A stretch of 13,800 nucleotides of DNA from positions 1 to 13,800 of the forward strand of contig JAUXFK010000046.1 of the NCBI GenBank assembly GCA_030623035.1, given 5' to 3'. Below the pieces are notes generated by a model. That model was not told the origin of the DNA. It did not search any database and worked only from the letters and a program-made list of their open reading frames with translations. The stretch comes from Deltaproteobacteria bacterium. Lineage in GTDB: Bacteria; Desulfobacterota; UBA8473. Positions 7,444 through 13,800 of this stretch are shown here, piece after piece. The stretch's first letter is position 1; every line of letters starts with the position of its first letter. Made by a program: the position numbers and the translations under genes.

Positions 7444-7463
7444 AATCATAATGCATTTTTTCC

Positions 7464-7493
7464 TTGACAAATCAAGTTTTCCCGTGCTATACG
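7464..7493 (+). promoter_or_regulatory. sigma70-like promoter with extended -10, for the HU gene
   Basis: TTGACA (7464-7469) is followed after 18 nt by TATACG (7488-7493), and TG at 7485-7486 gives an extended -10 element. Transcription would start near 7500, leaving an untranslated leader of about 255 nt before the HU start codon. That leader holds a weak 6-bp hairpin (7681-7686 with 7697-7702) and a tract of eight G at 7645-7652, but no recognised riboswitch or convincing gene. Confidence 0.5.
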
Positions 7494-7755
7494 GGCAGAA
7501 ACTCATGTAGGTTAAGCTCCAGCGCAAATGGCCTGTTTCATAAAATATGATAGATATCTCTTTGCTTATTGTAGAAGTGGTTCTGTAACGACAAAGGCAT
7601 TCCATTCCTACAAGAGTAACAATTTTATTTCACATTTAAATGAAGGGGGGGGATAAAAAACATTTTACCGTCTTTGGAATACTGTTCCAGAGATAAAACA
7701 GTTTGAGTTATATAAATCATTTAAACCATTAATTAAAAGAAAGGAGAAACAAACA

Positions 7756-8028
7756 GTGACAAAAGCAGAATTGGTAAGCAAAATAGCGAAAGACGCTAAG
7801 ATAAGCAAAGCAAGTGCTGAAAAGGCTTTAAATTCACTTACTAATAATGTCACCAATACATTGAAAAAAGGCGGAAAAATAACTCTGACTGGTTTTGGTA
7901 CATTTTCTGTAGTCGAAAGAAAAGCCAGAAAAGGCAGAAACCCTCAAACCGGAAAAGATATAAATATCCCTGCCACTAAGGTAGCTAAATTTAAGGCAGG
8001 AAAAAACTTAAAAGGAGCAGTTAAATAG
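7756..8028 (+). CDS. HU-family histone-like DNA-binding protein
   Basis: A small dimeric nucleoid protein that bends and compacts DNA. The 90 aa sequence has the whole family layout: an N-terminal helical dimerisation part (MTKAELVSKIAKDAKISKASAEKAL at residues 1-25), the central TGFGTFSVVERKARKGRNPQTGK, and the DNA-gripping beta arm around residues 55-75 with the proline of GRNPQTG that intercalates into DNA. The start is GTG, set by AGGAG about ten bases upstream. It forms a single-gene unit with its own promoter and terminator. HU and IHF subunits have similar sequences; I favour HU because there is no IHF-specific partner and the motif fits HU well. Confidence 0.95.
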   Translation: MTKAELVSKIAKDAKISKASAEKALNSLTNNVTNTLKKGGKITLTGFGTFSVVERKARKGRNPQTGKDINIPATKVAKFKAGKNLKGAVK

Positions 8029-8065
8029 AGTAGGGTAAATAACCAAAATCTATTGGTAAATAAAG

Positions 8066-8101
8066 AAGGCAGGCATATATCATAAATGCTTGCCTTTTTT
8101 T
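8066..8101 (+). terminator. intrinsic terminator of the HU gene
   Basis: AAGGCAGGCAT (8066-8076) pairs with ATGCTTGCCTT (8086-8096) over 11 bp including one G-U pair, with a 9-nt loop, and is followed by T residues through 8101. It lies 38 bp after the HU stop codon. This is the clearest Rho-independent terminator in the window. Confidence 0.9.
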
Positions 8102-8201
8102 AATGGGCAATCATCTTTCGATATTAACTAATCCCTTTTTATATGTTACCATTAAAAATAATTTCATATGAATCAAAACAAGGTATTATATAAGATCGAA
8201 C

Positions 8202-8229
8202 TTGACAAACACTATACAAACGATATGAT
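8202..8229 (+). promoter_or_regulatory. sigma70-like promoter of the hisG-miaA-hflX unit
   Basis: TTGACA (8202-8207) is followed after 16 nt by TATGAT (8224-8229), a 5/6 match to the -10 consensus. Transcription would start near 8236, giving a leader of about 125 nt before hisG. The leader contains no T-box-like structure that I can see and no histidine-rich leader peptide. The other bases between the HU terminator and this promoter, 8102-8201, are AT-rich with no gene. Confidence 0.6.
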
Positions 8230-8360
8230 TGTTTAATGAGAATTGGGGAAATGAAATCATTTGATCTCTATTTTTGCCATAACAGACCGCTGCCTAAACC
8301 GAAATTCCTTTAAGCCCCCTTCTGGAATCAGCCCTGAAAAGTAGGAGGAACAATAAACGA

Positions 8361-9236
8361 ATGAGCACTTTAAAATTAGGAATACCGAAAGGAAGCTTAG
8401 AAAAAGCTACAATCAATCTGTTTAAAAAGGCAGGCTGGAAAATATCGGTTAATTCACGGAGTTATTTCCCAGAAATCAACGATGAAGAGATTGAATGTGC
8501 TCTTATCAGAGCCCAGGAGATGTCCCGCTATGTAGAAGATGGAACCCTGGATGTAGGTTTGACTGGAAAGGATTGGATTATTGAAAATCAGTCTGATGTA
8601 CTTGTTCTTCAAGATTTGATCTATTCAAAAGTATCGCAAAGGCCGACAAAATGGGTTTTGGTTGTTTTAGAAGATTCGCCGATTAAAAAGTTAGAAGATT
8701 TGGAAGGCAAGAGGATATCAACAGAGCTTGTAAATTTCACCAAGAGGTATTTTGCACAAAGAAATATAAATGTAGAAGTTGAATTCTCATGGGGAGCTAC
8801 TGAGGCCAAGGTGGTAGAAAAATTAGTTGATGCTATCGTCGAGGTTACCGAAACAGGAAGTACAATCAAGGCCCATGGTCTTCGTATTGTCCATGAGTTG
8901 ATGAAATCCAATACGCAACTGATAGCCAATAAGAGTTCATGGCAAGATCCTTGGAAACAGGAGAAGATCGAGCAGGTTAAGATTCTGCTTAACAGCGCAT
9001 TACAGGCGGAGAATAAGGTCGGTCTAAAGATGAATGTAGCCGAAAAAGACATTAAAACGATTACCAGGATACTTCCCAGCTTAAAAGCCCCAACCATAGC
9101 AAAGCTATATAATCAAGAATGGTACTCTATGGAAGTTATTATCGACAAAAATGTCGTTCGCGAATTGATACCAAAACTCCAAGAATTTGGTGCAGAAGGG
9201 ATAATAGAGTATCCTTTGAACAAAGTTCTAACGTAG
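8361..9236 (+). CDS. hisG: ATP phosphoribosyltransferase, long form
   Basis: It joins ATP and PRPP to give phosphoribosyl-ATP, the committed step of histidine synthesis. The N-terminal LKLGIPKGSLEKAT and the PRPP-binding loop at residues 157-168 (DAIVEVTETGST) identify the catalytic part. The 291 aa length and the extra domain after about residue 205 mark the long form, which carries its own ACT-like histidine-binding regulatory domain and needs no HisZ. GGAGGA at about 8343-8348 precedes the ATG. No other his gene is nearby; instead miaA follows after 6 bp and hflX after that, so hisG leads an operon of unrelated housekeeping genes. Confidence 0.96.
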   Translation: MSTLKLGIPKGSLEKATINLFKKAGWKISVNSRSYFPEINDEEIECALIRAQEMSRYVEDGTLDVGLTGKDWIIENQSDVLVLQDLIYSKVSQRPTKWVLVVLEDSPIKKLEDLEGKRISTELVNFTKRYFAQRNINVEVEFSWGATEAKVVEKLVDAIVEVTETGSTIKAHGLRIVHELMKSNTQLIANKSSWQDPWKQEKIEQVKILLNSALQAENKVGLKMNVAEKDIKTITRILPSLKAPTIAKLYNQEWYSMEVIIDKNVVRELIPKLQEFGAEGIIEYPLNKVLT

Positions 9237-9242
9237 ATACGA

Positions 9243-10166
9243 ATGGACAAAATCAAAGTACTGGTAATTGTAGGCTCCACGGCTATAGGCAAAACCCAAT
9301 TGGCTTTAGAATTGGCTACTGAGATTAATGCAGAAATCATAAGTGCTGATTCTATGCAAATCTATAAGTATATGGACATTGGGACAGCCAAACCAACACT
9401 TGATGAACAAAAGAGGGTAAAACATCATCTAATAGATATTCTGTGCCCGGATGAGTCATTCAGCGCAGCATTATTCAAGGAGAGAGCAAGACAGACAGTA
9501 TCCTACATAAACAGACAAGGCAAAATTGCTATCGTAGCAGGAGGTACAGGGCTATATATCAAGGCCTTAACCAAAGGTCTGTTCAAAGGCCCAAAAGCCA
9601 ATTCATCACTTAGACAGGCCTTGTTGGAAAAGATTACGAAAGAGGGTGGATCACACCTTCACAGGGAATTAGCAGATGTAGACCCAGCTACTGCTTCCAG
9701 ACTTCATCCGAACGACTTCTTTAGAATCATACGGGCACTAGAGGTCTACTATTTAACCAAAAGACCAATATCCGAGCAACAAGAAGAACATAGATTCAAA
9801 GACTCGCCGTTTGAGACTCTCAAGATCGGACTTCATCTGGATCGTCAACAGCTTTACGCAAGGATAGAAGACAGGATAGATAAAATGGTTGCCAACGGCC
9901 TTGTATATGAAGTCAAGTCCTTATTGGATATGGGATATACAGGGGACTTGAACTCAATGAAAGGATTGGGATACAAACAGATCATTGAATATCTATTGGG
10001 AGACTCGTCGTTAGACGATGCTACTTCGCAGATAAAACAGGATACCAAGAGGTATGCCAAACGCCAGATGACATGGTTCCGCGCTGATCCGGAGATCAAC
10101 TGGCATACATACCCAAATGACGATCAAGACATATTGCAAAAGACAAAGGAATTTTTCGGAGGATAA
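9243..10166 (+). CDS. miaA: tRNA dimethylallyltransferase
   Basis: It transfers a dimethylallyl group from DMAPP to N6 of adenosine 37 in tRNAs that read codons starting with U, the first step to ms2i6A. The P-loop GSTAIGKT is at residues 11-18, DSMQIYKYMDIGTAKP follows at about 36-51, and AGGTGLY at 99-105. The tRNA-binding insert and the C-terminal SMKGLGYKQI and TKRYAKRQMTWFR motifs are also present. The usual P-loop form is GPTASGKT, so serine and isoleucine here are mild changes. The 307 aa length is normal. It starts 6 bp after hisG without a clear ribosome site, so coupling is likely. Its last bases contain the Shine-Dalgarno sequence of hflX. Confidence 0.97.
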   Translation: MDKIKVLVIVGSTAIGKTQLALELATEINAEIISADSMQIYKYMDIGTAKPTLDEQKRVKHHLIDILCPDESFSAALFKERARQTVSYINRQGKIAIVAGGTGLYIKALTKGLFKGPKANSSLRQALLEKITKEGGSHLHRELADVDPATASRLHPNDFFRIIRALEVYYLTKRPISEQQEEHRFKDSPFETLKIGLHLDRQQLYARIEDRIDKMVANGLVYEVKSLLDMGYTGDLNSMKGLGYKQIIEYLLGDSSLDDATSQIKQDTKRYAKRQMTWFRADPEINWHTYPNDDQDILQKTKEFFGG

Positions 10167-11424
10167 GACGAATACATCCAAAGAAAAGACTATCTTAATC
10201 GGTGTTAAACGGCAAACAGAAGAGAAAGGAAAAGCTGAAGCTTCCCTGGATGAGCTGGCTAAACTTGCAGAGGCTGCCGGTGCATCCGTATTATACAAGA
10301 CAATACAGGAGCCAAGACAGATAAACCCTTCTTTATTTATCGGCAAAGGGAAATTGAAAGAGATTAAGGATATTTTACACTTACAAGATGCTGATCTAAT
10401 TGTCTTTAACAATGATCTAACATCCGTTCAACAACGAAATTTAGAAGGAGAGCTTGGTGTTAAAGTAATAGACAGGACAGGCTTAATACTGGATATTTTT
10501 GCCCAAAGAGCGAAATCAAAAGAAGGAAAACTCCAGGTTGAACTTGCCCAACTTAACTACATATTACCCCGCCTTGTAGGGAAAGGAGACTCCCTGTCCC
10601 GCCTTGGTGGGGGGATAGGGACCAGAGGACCAGGAGAGACCCAATTAGAGGTTGACCGGAGAAAGGTCAGAGATCGAATTACAAAGATCAAAAAAGAACT
10701 CGAAAAGGTCAAAAAGGTAAGAAGACTCCATAGAAAAAGAAGAACCCATATCGCTTGTTCCACAATCTCTATCATAGGTTATACGAATGCAGGAAAGTCA
10801 ACCCTCTTGAATTGCCTTTCGAGTGCCGGGGTTCTCGTAGAAGACAGGTTATTTGCTACCCTGGATCCAACCATTCGAAAGATAAAACTACCGAACAACC
10901 GAGAAATTCTCGTTTCTGATACAGTTGGATTCATAAACAAACTCCCCCATCAGCTTATCGCTGCATTTAAGGCCACATTTGAAGAAGTGAATGAATCTGA
11001 TATCCTTCTCCATGTAATCGACGTTACCTCCCCTTACGTTGATGGACACATACATTCCGTAAATAACGCCTTGAAAGATATAGGCGTATCTCATAAACCA
11101 GTAATTCATATTTTAAATAAGACCGACAAGCTCAAAAACAACAACAGCGTCGTCTCATACTGGAAAAGGTTACTGGATAACTGTGTTGCGATATCGGCAC
11201 GAACAGGGAAAGGTATCGATGATCTCCTTTATAAGATTGAAGGGATCATCCCTGACAAGCAAAAGATGGTAAGACTCAGATTCCCTGCCAATGCAGGCAG
11301 CTTAATCTCAAAAATCCATAAAAACGGCAGGATAACAAGGAAAGATTATGTTGGAGAAGAGGTAATCATTGAAGCCGAAATAGACAGAAAACTGGCTCGT
11401 TCTCTAGAAGCATTCAGCTTTTGA
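10117..11424 (+). CDS. hflX: ribosome-associated GTPase HflX
   Basis: A GTPase that binds the 50S subunit and can split stalled or heat-damaged ribosomes. The N-terminal HflX domain contains DLIVFNNDLTSVQQRNLE and the glycine-rich GGGIGTRGPGETQLE, followed by a basic coiled-coil segment. The G domain has G1 GYTNAGKST (residues 221-229 counted from the upstream ATG), G2 around ATLDPT, G3 DTVGF, G4 NKTD and G5 SARTGKG. The frame opens at ATG 10117, 50 bp inside miaA, but that ATG has no ribosome site. A perfect GGAGGA at 10158-10163 points instead to the in-frame ACG at 10168, which would give 418 aa starting just before the conserved EKTILIGV. The true start is therefore uncertain. No hfq separates miaA and hflX. 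Confidence 0.94.
   Translation: MTIKTYCKRQRNFSEDKTNTSKEKTILIGVKRQTEEKGKAEASLDELAKLAEAAGASVLYKTIQEPRQINPSLFIGKGKLKEIKDILHLQDADLIVFNNDLTSVQQRNLEGELGVKVIDRTGLILDIFAQRAKSKEGKLQVELAQLNYILPRLVGKGDSLSRLGGGIGTRGPGETQLEVDRRKVRDRITKIKKELEKVKKVRRLHRKRRTHIACSTISIIGYTNAGKSTLLNCLSSAGVLVEDRLFATLDPTIRKIKLPNNREILVSDTVGFINKLPHQLIAAFKATFEEVNESDILLHVIDVTSPYVDGHIHSVNNALKDIGVSHKPVIHILNKTDKLKNNNSVVSYWKRLLDNCVAISARTGKGIDDLLYKIEGIIPDKQKMVRLRFPANAGSLISKIHKNGRITRKDYVGEEVIIEAEIDRKLARSLEAFSF
10158..10170 (+). promoter_or_regulatory. strong Shine-Dalgarno site facing an ACG codon (hflX start)
   Basis: GGAGGA (10158-10163) overlaps the end of miaA and is followed, five bases after its GGAGG core, by ACG at 10168-10170 in the hflX frame. 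This is where an ATG would be expected. No ATG, GTG or TTG occurs in that frame between here and the conserved HflX N-terminus. Confidence 0.55.
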
Positions 11425-11442
11425 TTCCATACTGTTTTTTTC

Positions 11443-11471
11443 TTGACAATCATTGATCGAGTCTATTATAG
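11443..11471 (+). promoter_or_regulatory. sigma70-like promoter of the envelope gene pair
   Basis: TTGACA (11443-11448) is followed after 17 nt by TTATAG (11466-11471); TATTAT at 11464-11469 is an alternative with 15 nt spacing. Twelve bases around the -35, TTCTTGACAATC at 11440-11451, are identical to the lysC promoter. The transcript would begin near 11478 and carry the repeat element 11542-11676 in its leader. Confidence 0.5.
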
Positions 11472-11541
11472 AAATTATTAACAAACTCCTGAATTTTTTA
11501 TTAACTCATGATCCAGCAGATTGTTTATAATGAACTATCCT

Positions 11542-11676
11542 TGATGGTTTCGTAAAAAGCCCAACCTTCTGTCACTCCCGCGCATGCGGGAGTCCAGAAC
11601 TAGCTGATATTACTGGATTCCCGCTTTCGCGGGAATGACGAAAAAAGGTACTTGGCGACTTTTTGCGAGATCATCA
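11542..11676. mobile_element. 135-bp MITE-like element with terminal inverted repeats and nested palindromes
   Basis: The ends TGATGGTTTCGTAAAAAG (11542-11559) and CTTTTTGCGAGATCATCA (11659-11676) are inverted repeats matching at 15 of 18 positions. TCCT flanks both ends exactly (11538-11541 and 11677-11680), as a 4-bp target duplication would. Inside, two 27-nt arms (11571-11597 and 11613-11639) are inverted copies of each other at 23 of 27 positions. Each arm is itself a hairpin with an 8-bp stem. The right arm, ATTCCCGCTTTCGCGGGAAT, fits the Neisseria dRS3 pattern ATTCCC-N8-GGGAAT. There is no coding capacity, so movement would need a transposase supplied elsewhere. Confidence 0.75.
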
Positions 11677-11703
11677 TCCTTAGATGAATAAAAAGGAGGT
11701 ATC

Positions 11704-12903
11704 TTGATTAAATCGACCAAATTGATTTTATTCTGTTTTTTTGTAATTTTCTCTACGACTTCTTATTCCTTTGCGATAAAGCCTCTACAATTATATCCTG
11801 TAAATGTAGTGGGTATTAGAGCCGTAGTGAATGACAACAAGACTATCGCCAGAGACAACGCGTTAGAAGATGCCTTGAGAAAGGCTGTAGAACAGGCTGT
11901 TGGAACCTTTGTGTCTTCTGAGACGATCGTTGAAAACTATAGCCTTCTAAGTGACCGCATTTATACGAAATCAGAAGGGTATATTCAGAATTACAAAATT
12001 ATATCGGAGTCCTTAATAGACAATATTTATAAGATTAATATAGAGGCAACCGTTGTTCTGGGCAACTTAAAGAATGATCTGACTGCAATCGGTCTTTTAA
12101 TGGCAAGAAAGCATAAACCCAGGGTTATGATAATGATAGCCGAACAGAATATCGGCCAGGAGTACTTCAGTTTTTGGTGGGGTTATCATGCCTCTGCAGC
12201 AAACCTGTCGATTACTGAAACCACTATCATTGAAAAATTTAAAGAGAGGGGCTTCAACATCGTTGATCATGGAGCCAAGGTAAAAAAGATAAAAATAGAC
12301 AGAGCATACCAGGTTGCGAATCTGGATAATGCAACGGCAATATATCTCGGAAATCAATACGATGCTGAAGTCGTAATCGTAGGAAAAGCAATGGCAAAAC
12401 GTATGGAAAATACAATAGATACATCTATGAAATCATGTCAGGCAAATATGTCGGCAAAGGCTATCCGTACTGATAATGGGGCAATTATCGCTTCTGCAAA
12501 CACTCAGGGAGTATCTGTCCATATAAGCGAAATCATTGGCGGCTCCGATGCCCTTAAAAAAGGAGCATCCGATCTGGCCTCCAAGCTAATGGATCAAATA
12601 ATAGATACATGGGAAAAAGAGCTTACAGGAACCACATTGGTTCAGATGACCATAAGTGGAATCTCCAGCTATTCTGACTTTATTGCGCTAAAAAATACGA
12701 TAAAAGAACAGATCAGAGGGGTTAAGGGAATCTATCAGAGGAGTATTATGGCGGGTACTGCAAAAATTGATATCGACATAAAAGGCGATGCACAATCCCT
12801 TGCAGAAGAGTTGACAACAAAGGATTTTCAGGATTTTTCAATAGATGTTGACACCCTTACGCAGAGCTCTATTGAGATCACGATTTATCCCAAAAGACCC
12901 TAG
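11704..12903 (+). CDS. secreted FlgT-N/LPP20-like envelope protein
   Basis: A cleavable signal peptide covers residues 1-24 (hydrophobic LILFCFFVIF, then SYSFA before IKPLQ). The next 85 residues (VVGIRAVV, ARDNALEDALRKAVEQAVGTFVSSETIVEN, SEGYIQNYKIISE) match the pattern I know from the N-terminal domain of flagellar assembly protein FlgT and LPP20-type lipoproteins. A middle domain of alternating strands and helices (about 135-300) recalls CsgG/TolB-like periplasmic folds, and a smaller alpha-beta domain ends the chain. No lipobox cysteine is seen, so it should be periplasmic or outer-membrane associated. The TTG start is set by AAGGAGGT at 11693-11700. It precedes a GNA1162-type lipoprotein gene by 22 bp. 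Exact role unknown; no flagellar genes are near. Confidence 0.75.
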   Translation: MIKSTKLILFCFFVIFSTTSYSFAIKPLQLYPVNVVGIRAVVNDNKTIARDNALEDALRKAVEQAVGTFVSSETIVENYSLLSDRIYTKSEGYIQNYKIISESLIDNIYKINIEATVVLGNLKNDLTAIGLLMARKHKPRVMIMIAEQNIGQEYFSFWWGYHASAANLSITETTIIEKFKERGFNIVDHGAKVKKIKIDRAYQVANLDNATAIYLGNQYDAEVVIVGKAMAKRMENTIDTSMKSCQANMSAKAIRTDNGAIIASANTQGVSVHISEIIGGSDALKKGASDLASKLMDQIIDTWEKELTGTTLVQMTISGISSYSDFIALKNTIKEQIRGVKGIYQRSIMAGTAKIDIDIKGDAQSLAEELTTKDFQDFSIDVDTLTQSSIEITIYPKRP

Positions 12904-12925
12904 CTTTTGCTAAAAGGAAGTAGAT

Positions 12926-13558
12926 TTGAAATACACAAGATGTATATTCTGTTTTCTAGTCACCGTCTTCCTCTTAAGTGGCTGTCTGCCCAAAACCCCT
13001 CATACCCTGGTTTCAGATTATCAATCCAGGACGCCCGTATCCATCGCTGTATTGCCAGTACAAAACGAAACTGTAGACATGGATGCACCAAAGGCATTCA
13101 GGCCAAAGCTCTTTAATGCTATACTAGACAAAGGGTATGTATCCCCTCCGATAACCAGTATTGATCATATACTTGCACAAAAGGATATTAAAGAGGCCGG
13201 ACAGCTTGGGGCTCTTACACCTCAAGAGATCGGAACCTGCCTGAATGTAGACGCTTTATTATACAGTACTGTAACGGCCTGGAACACCAAATATCTGGTG
13301 GTATACTCCTCTATTACAGTAGGAGCAAGATTTCAGCTCATAGATGCAAAGACAGGTGAACAACTCTGGGAATCAAAACGCGAGGTTTCTGAGAAGAGAT
13401 TTGGAGCAAACGAAGACCAGATGGAGAGAAACCTGGCATTTGCCGTACTTAAGAGATACGAACCATACATCCATAAAGTTATCAATAGTGCACTCTCTAC
13501 ACTACCCAATGGGCTTAAATATGCTGAACAAAAAAAAGGTTCTTGTTTCGGACCATAG
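12926..13558 (+). CDS. GNA1162-family (DUF799) lipoprotein
   Basis: Residues 1-20 are a lipoprotein signal ending in the lipobox LLSGC, with lipidation expected at C20; Leu-Pro-Lys follows, so sorting to the outer membrane is plausible. The mature part carries VSIAVLPVQNETVD, an LFNAILDKGYV stretch and ARFQLIDAKTGEQLWESKR, which match the GNA1162/DUF799 family, a group related in fold to TolB/CsgG-associated components of secretion assemblies. The 210 aa length is normal. It starts with TTG, supported by AGGAAG at 12915-12920. Related lipoproteins usually travel with CsgG/HfaB-like and DUF4810 genes; here the only partner is the FlgT-N-like gene just upstream. The chain ends in an unusual KKGSCFGP tail. 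Confidence 0.85.
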   Translation: MKYTRCIFCFLVTVFLLSGCLPKTPHTLVSDYQSRTPVSIAVLPVQNETVDMDAPKAFRPKLFNAILDKGYVSPPITSIDHILAQKDIKEAGQLGALTPQEIGTCLNVDALLYSTVTAWNTKYLVVYSSITVGARFQLIDAKTGEQLWESKREVSEKRFGANEDQMERNLAFAVLKRYEPYIHKVINSALSTLPNGLKYAEQKKGSCFGP

Positions 13559-13800
13559 TTTTTTATATGAAGTTGGTTTTGCCCGGGGTTTCCCCTCGAT
13601 TTGTTGGCAAGTAACCCTACAAATTCCTTGCAGAACTTTATAAATCGTAATTGTTTCGAAACCTTAAGGAGCTATCAAGATTTTATAAATTTGGTAACAG
13701 TTTAGCTTTTTTAAATTTTAGTTGCTAAGGCGGTGGTCAAATTTTAACGCGTGCAACTGTTTGAACATCTAAGTGAGTTAAGAAAGAACAGGGGGAAAGA
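13559..13800. other. non-coding right flank
   Basis: I see no gene, RNA or strong terminator in these 242 bases. GGGG and CCCC around TTT (near 13585) form only a 4-bp stem. The region is AT-rich and ends in the purine-rich CAGGGGGAAAGA, which would serve well as a ribosome binding site for a plus-strand gene starting just past the window edge. Confidence 0.4.

Noticed and set aside
3737..7446. The 13-mer ACAATTATTCAAT at 3737-3749 and at 7434-7446
   Set aside because: Both are in AT-rich gaps and only the second belongs to a palindrome; a shared AT-rich 13-mer is too weak to call a common site.
7528..7656. 42-residue open frame in the HU leader
   Set aside because: No ribosome binding site precedes it, it ends in a poly-G-derived GGG tail, and its sequence matches no family I know.
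8251..8313. 20-codon open frame in the hisG leader as a histidine attenuator peptide
   Set aside because: It contains a single His codon, the GGGGA before it is too close to the ATG to act as a ribosome site, and no terminator/antiterminator pair is evident.
8621..9097. 158-residue open frame antisense to hisG
   Set aside because: It is a shadow of a well-supported hisG frame, and has no ribosome site or recognisable domain.
13344..13643. Open frame running past the end of the lipoprotein gene
   Set aside because: It overlaps most of the GNA1162 gene in another frame, has no ribosome site, and shows no recognisable domain.
1..13800. CRISPR arrays, tRNA or rRNA genes
   Set aside because: No regularly spaced repeats, no tRNA cloverleaf with a TTCRA loop, and no conserved rRNA segments were seen in the intergenic regions.

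Overview
The window reads as ordinary chromosome of an AT-rich Gram-negative bacterium. My best guess is an anaerobic member of the Desulfobacterota (former Deltaproteobacteria). The reasons are the overlapping aspartate kinase/citramalate synthase pair, a long-form HisG, CoA-thioester genes, a lipoprotein/periplasmic pair that implies an outer membrane, and an intergenic palindromic repeat unit (GTCATTCCCGC...GCGGGAATCCAG type) of a kind common in such genomes. This is an inference; no rRNA or other decisive marker is present.

Layout. 1-348 is a regulatory region: a hairpin, a TetR-type palindrome, and two back-to-back sigma70-like promoters whose -35 regions form a perfect 11-bp inverted repeat. 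349-3730 is a tight operon: aspartate kinase (lysC), (R)-citramalate synthase (cimA, overlapping lysC by 17 bp), and a membrane-anchored SLBB plus helix-hairpin-helix protein related to ComEA. 3779-6300 holds an AMP-forming acyl-CoA synthetase and an enoyl-CoA hydratase with an unusual C-terminal four-cysteine zinc ribbon; short related palindromic sequences bracket the hydratase gene. moaA (6328-7317) is on the minus strand, convergent with the hydratase gene. A 438-bp divergent region carries promoters for moaA and for an HU-family protein gene (7756-8028), which ends in a clear intrinsic terminator. A good promoter then leads hisG (8361-9236), miaA (9243-10166) and hflX (to 11424). After another promoter and a 135-bp MITE-like element come two envelope genes, both with TTG starts: a secreted FlgT-N/LPP20-like protein and a GNA1162 (DUF799) family lipoprotein. 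The last 242 bp show no gene but end in a purine-rich stretch that may be the ribosome binding site of the next gene.

How the genes may work together. lysC and cimA open the aspartate-family and the pyruvate-derived isoleucine routes, so joint expression makes sense. The synthetase and hydratase look like an acid-activation and hydration pair. miaA and hflX are the familiar RNA-modification/ribosome-rescue neighbours, here without hfq between them. The last pair looks like an outer-membrane-associated export or assembly module.

Most interesting points: the zinc-ribbon hydratase and its bracketing repeats; an hflX start region where a perfect Shine-Dalgarno sequence faces ACG rather than ATG; the MITE in the leader of the envelope pair; and the operator/divergent-promoter arrangement at the left edge. 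I did not find convincing evidence of a wholly new multi-gene system.
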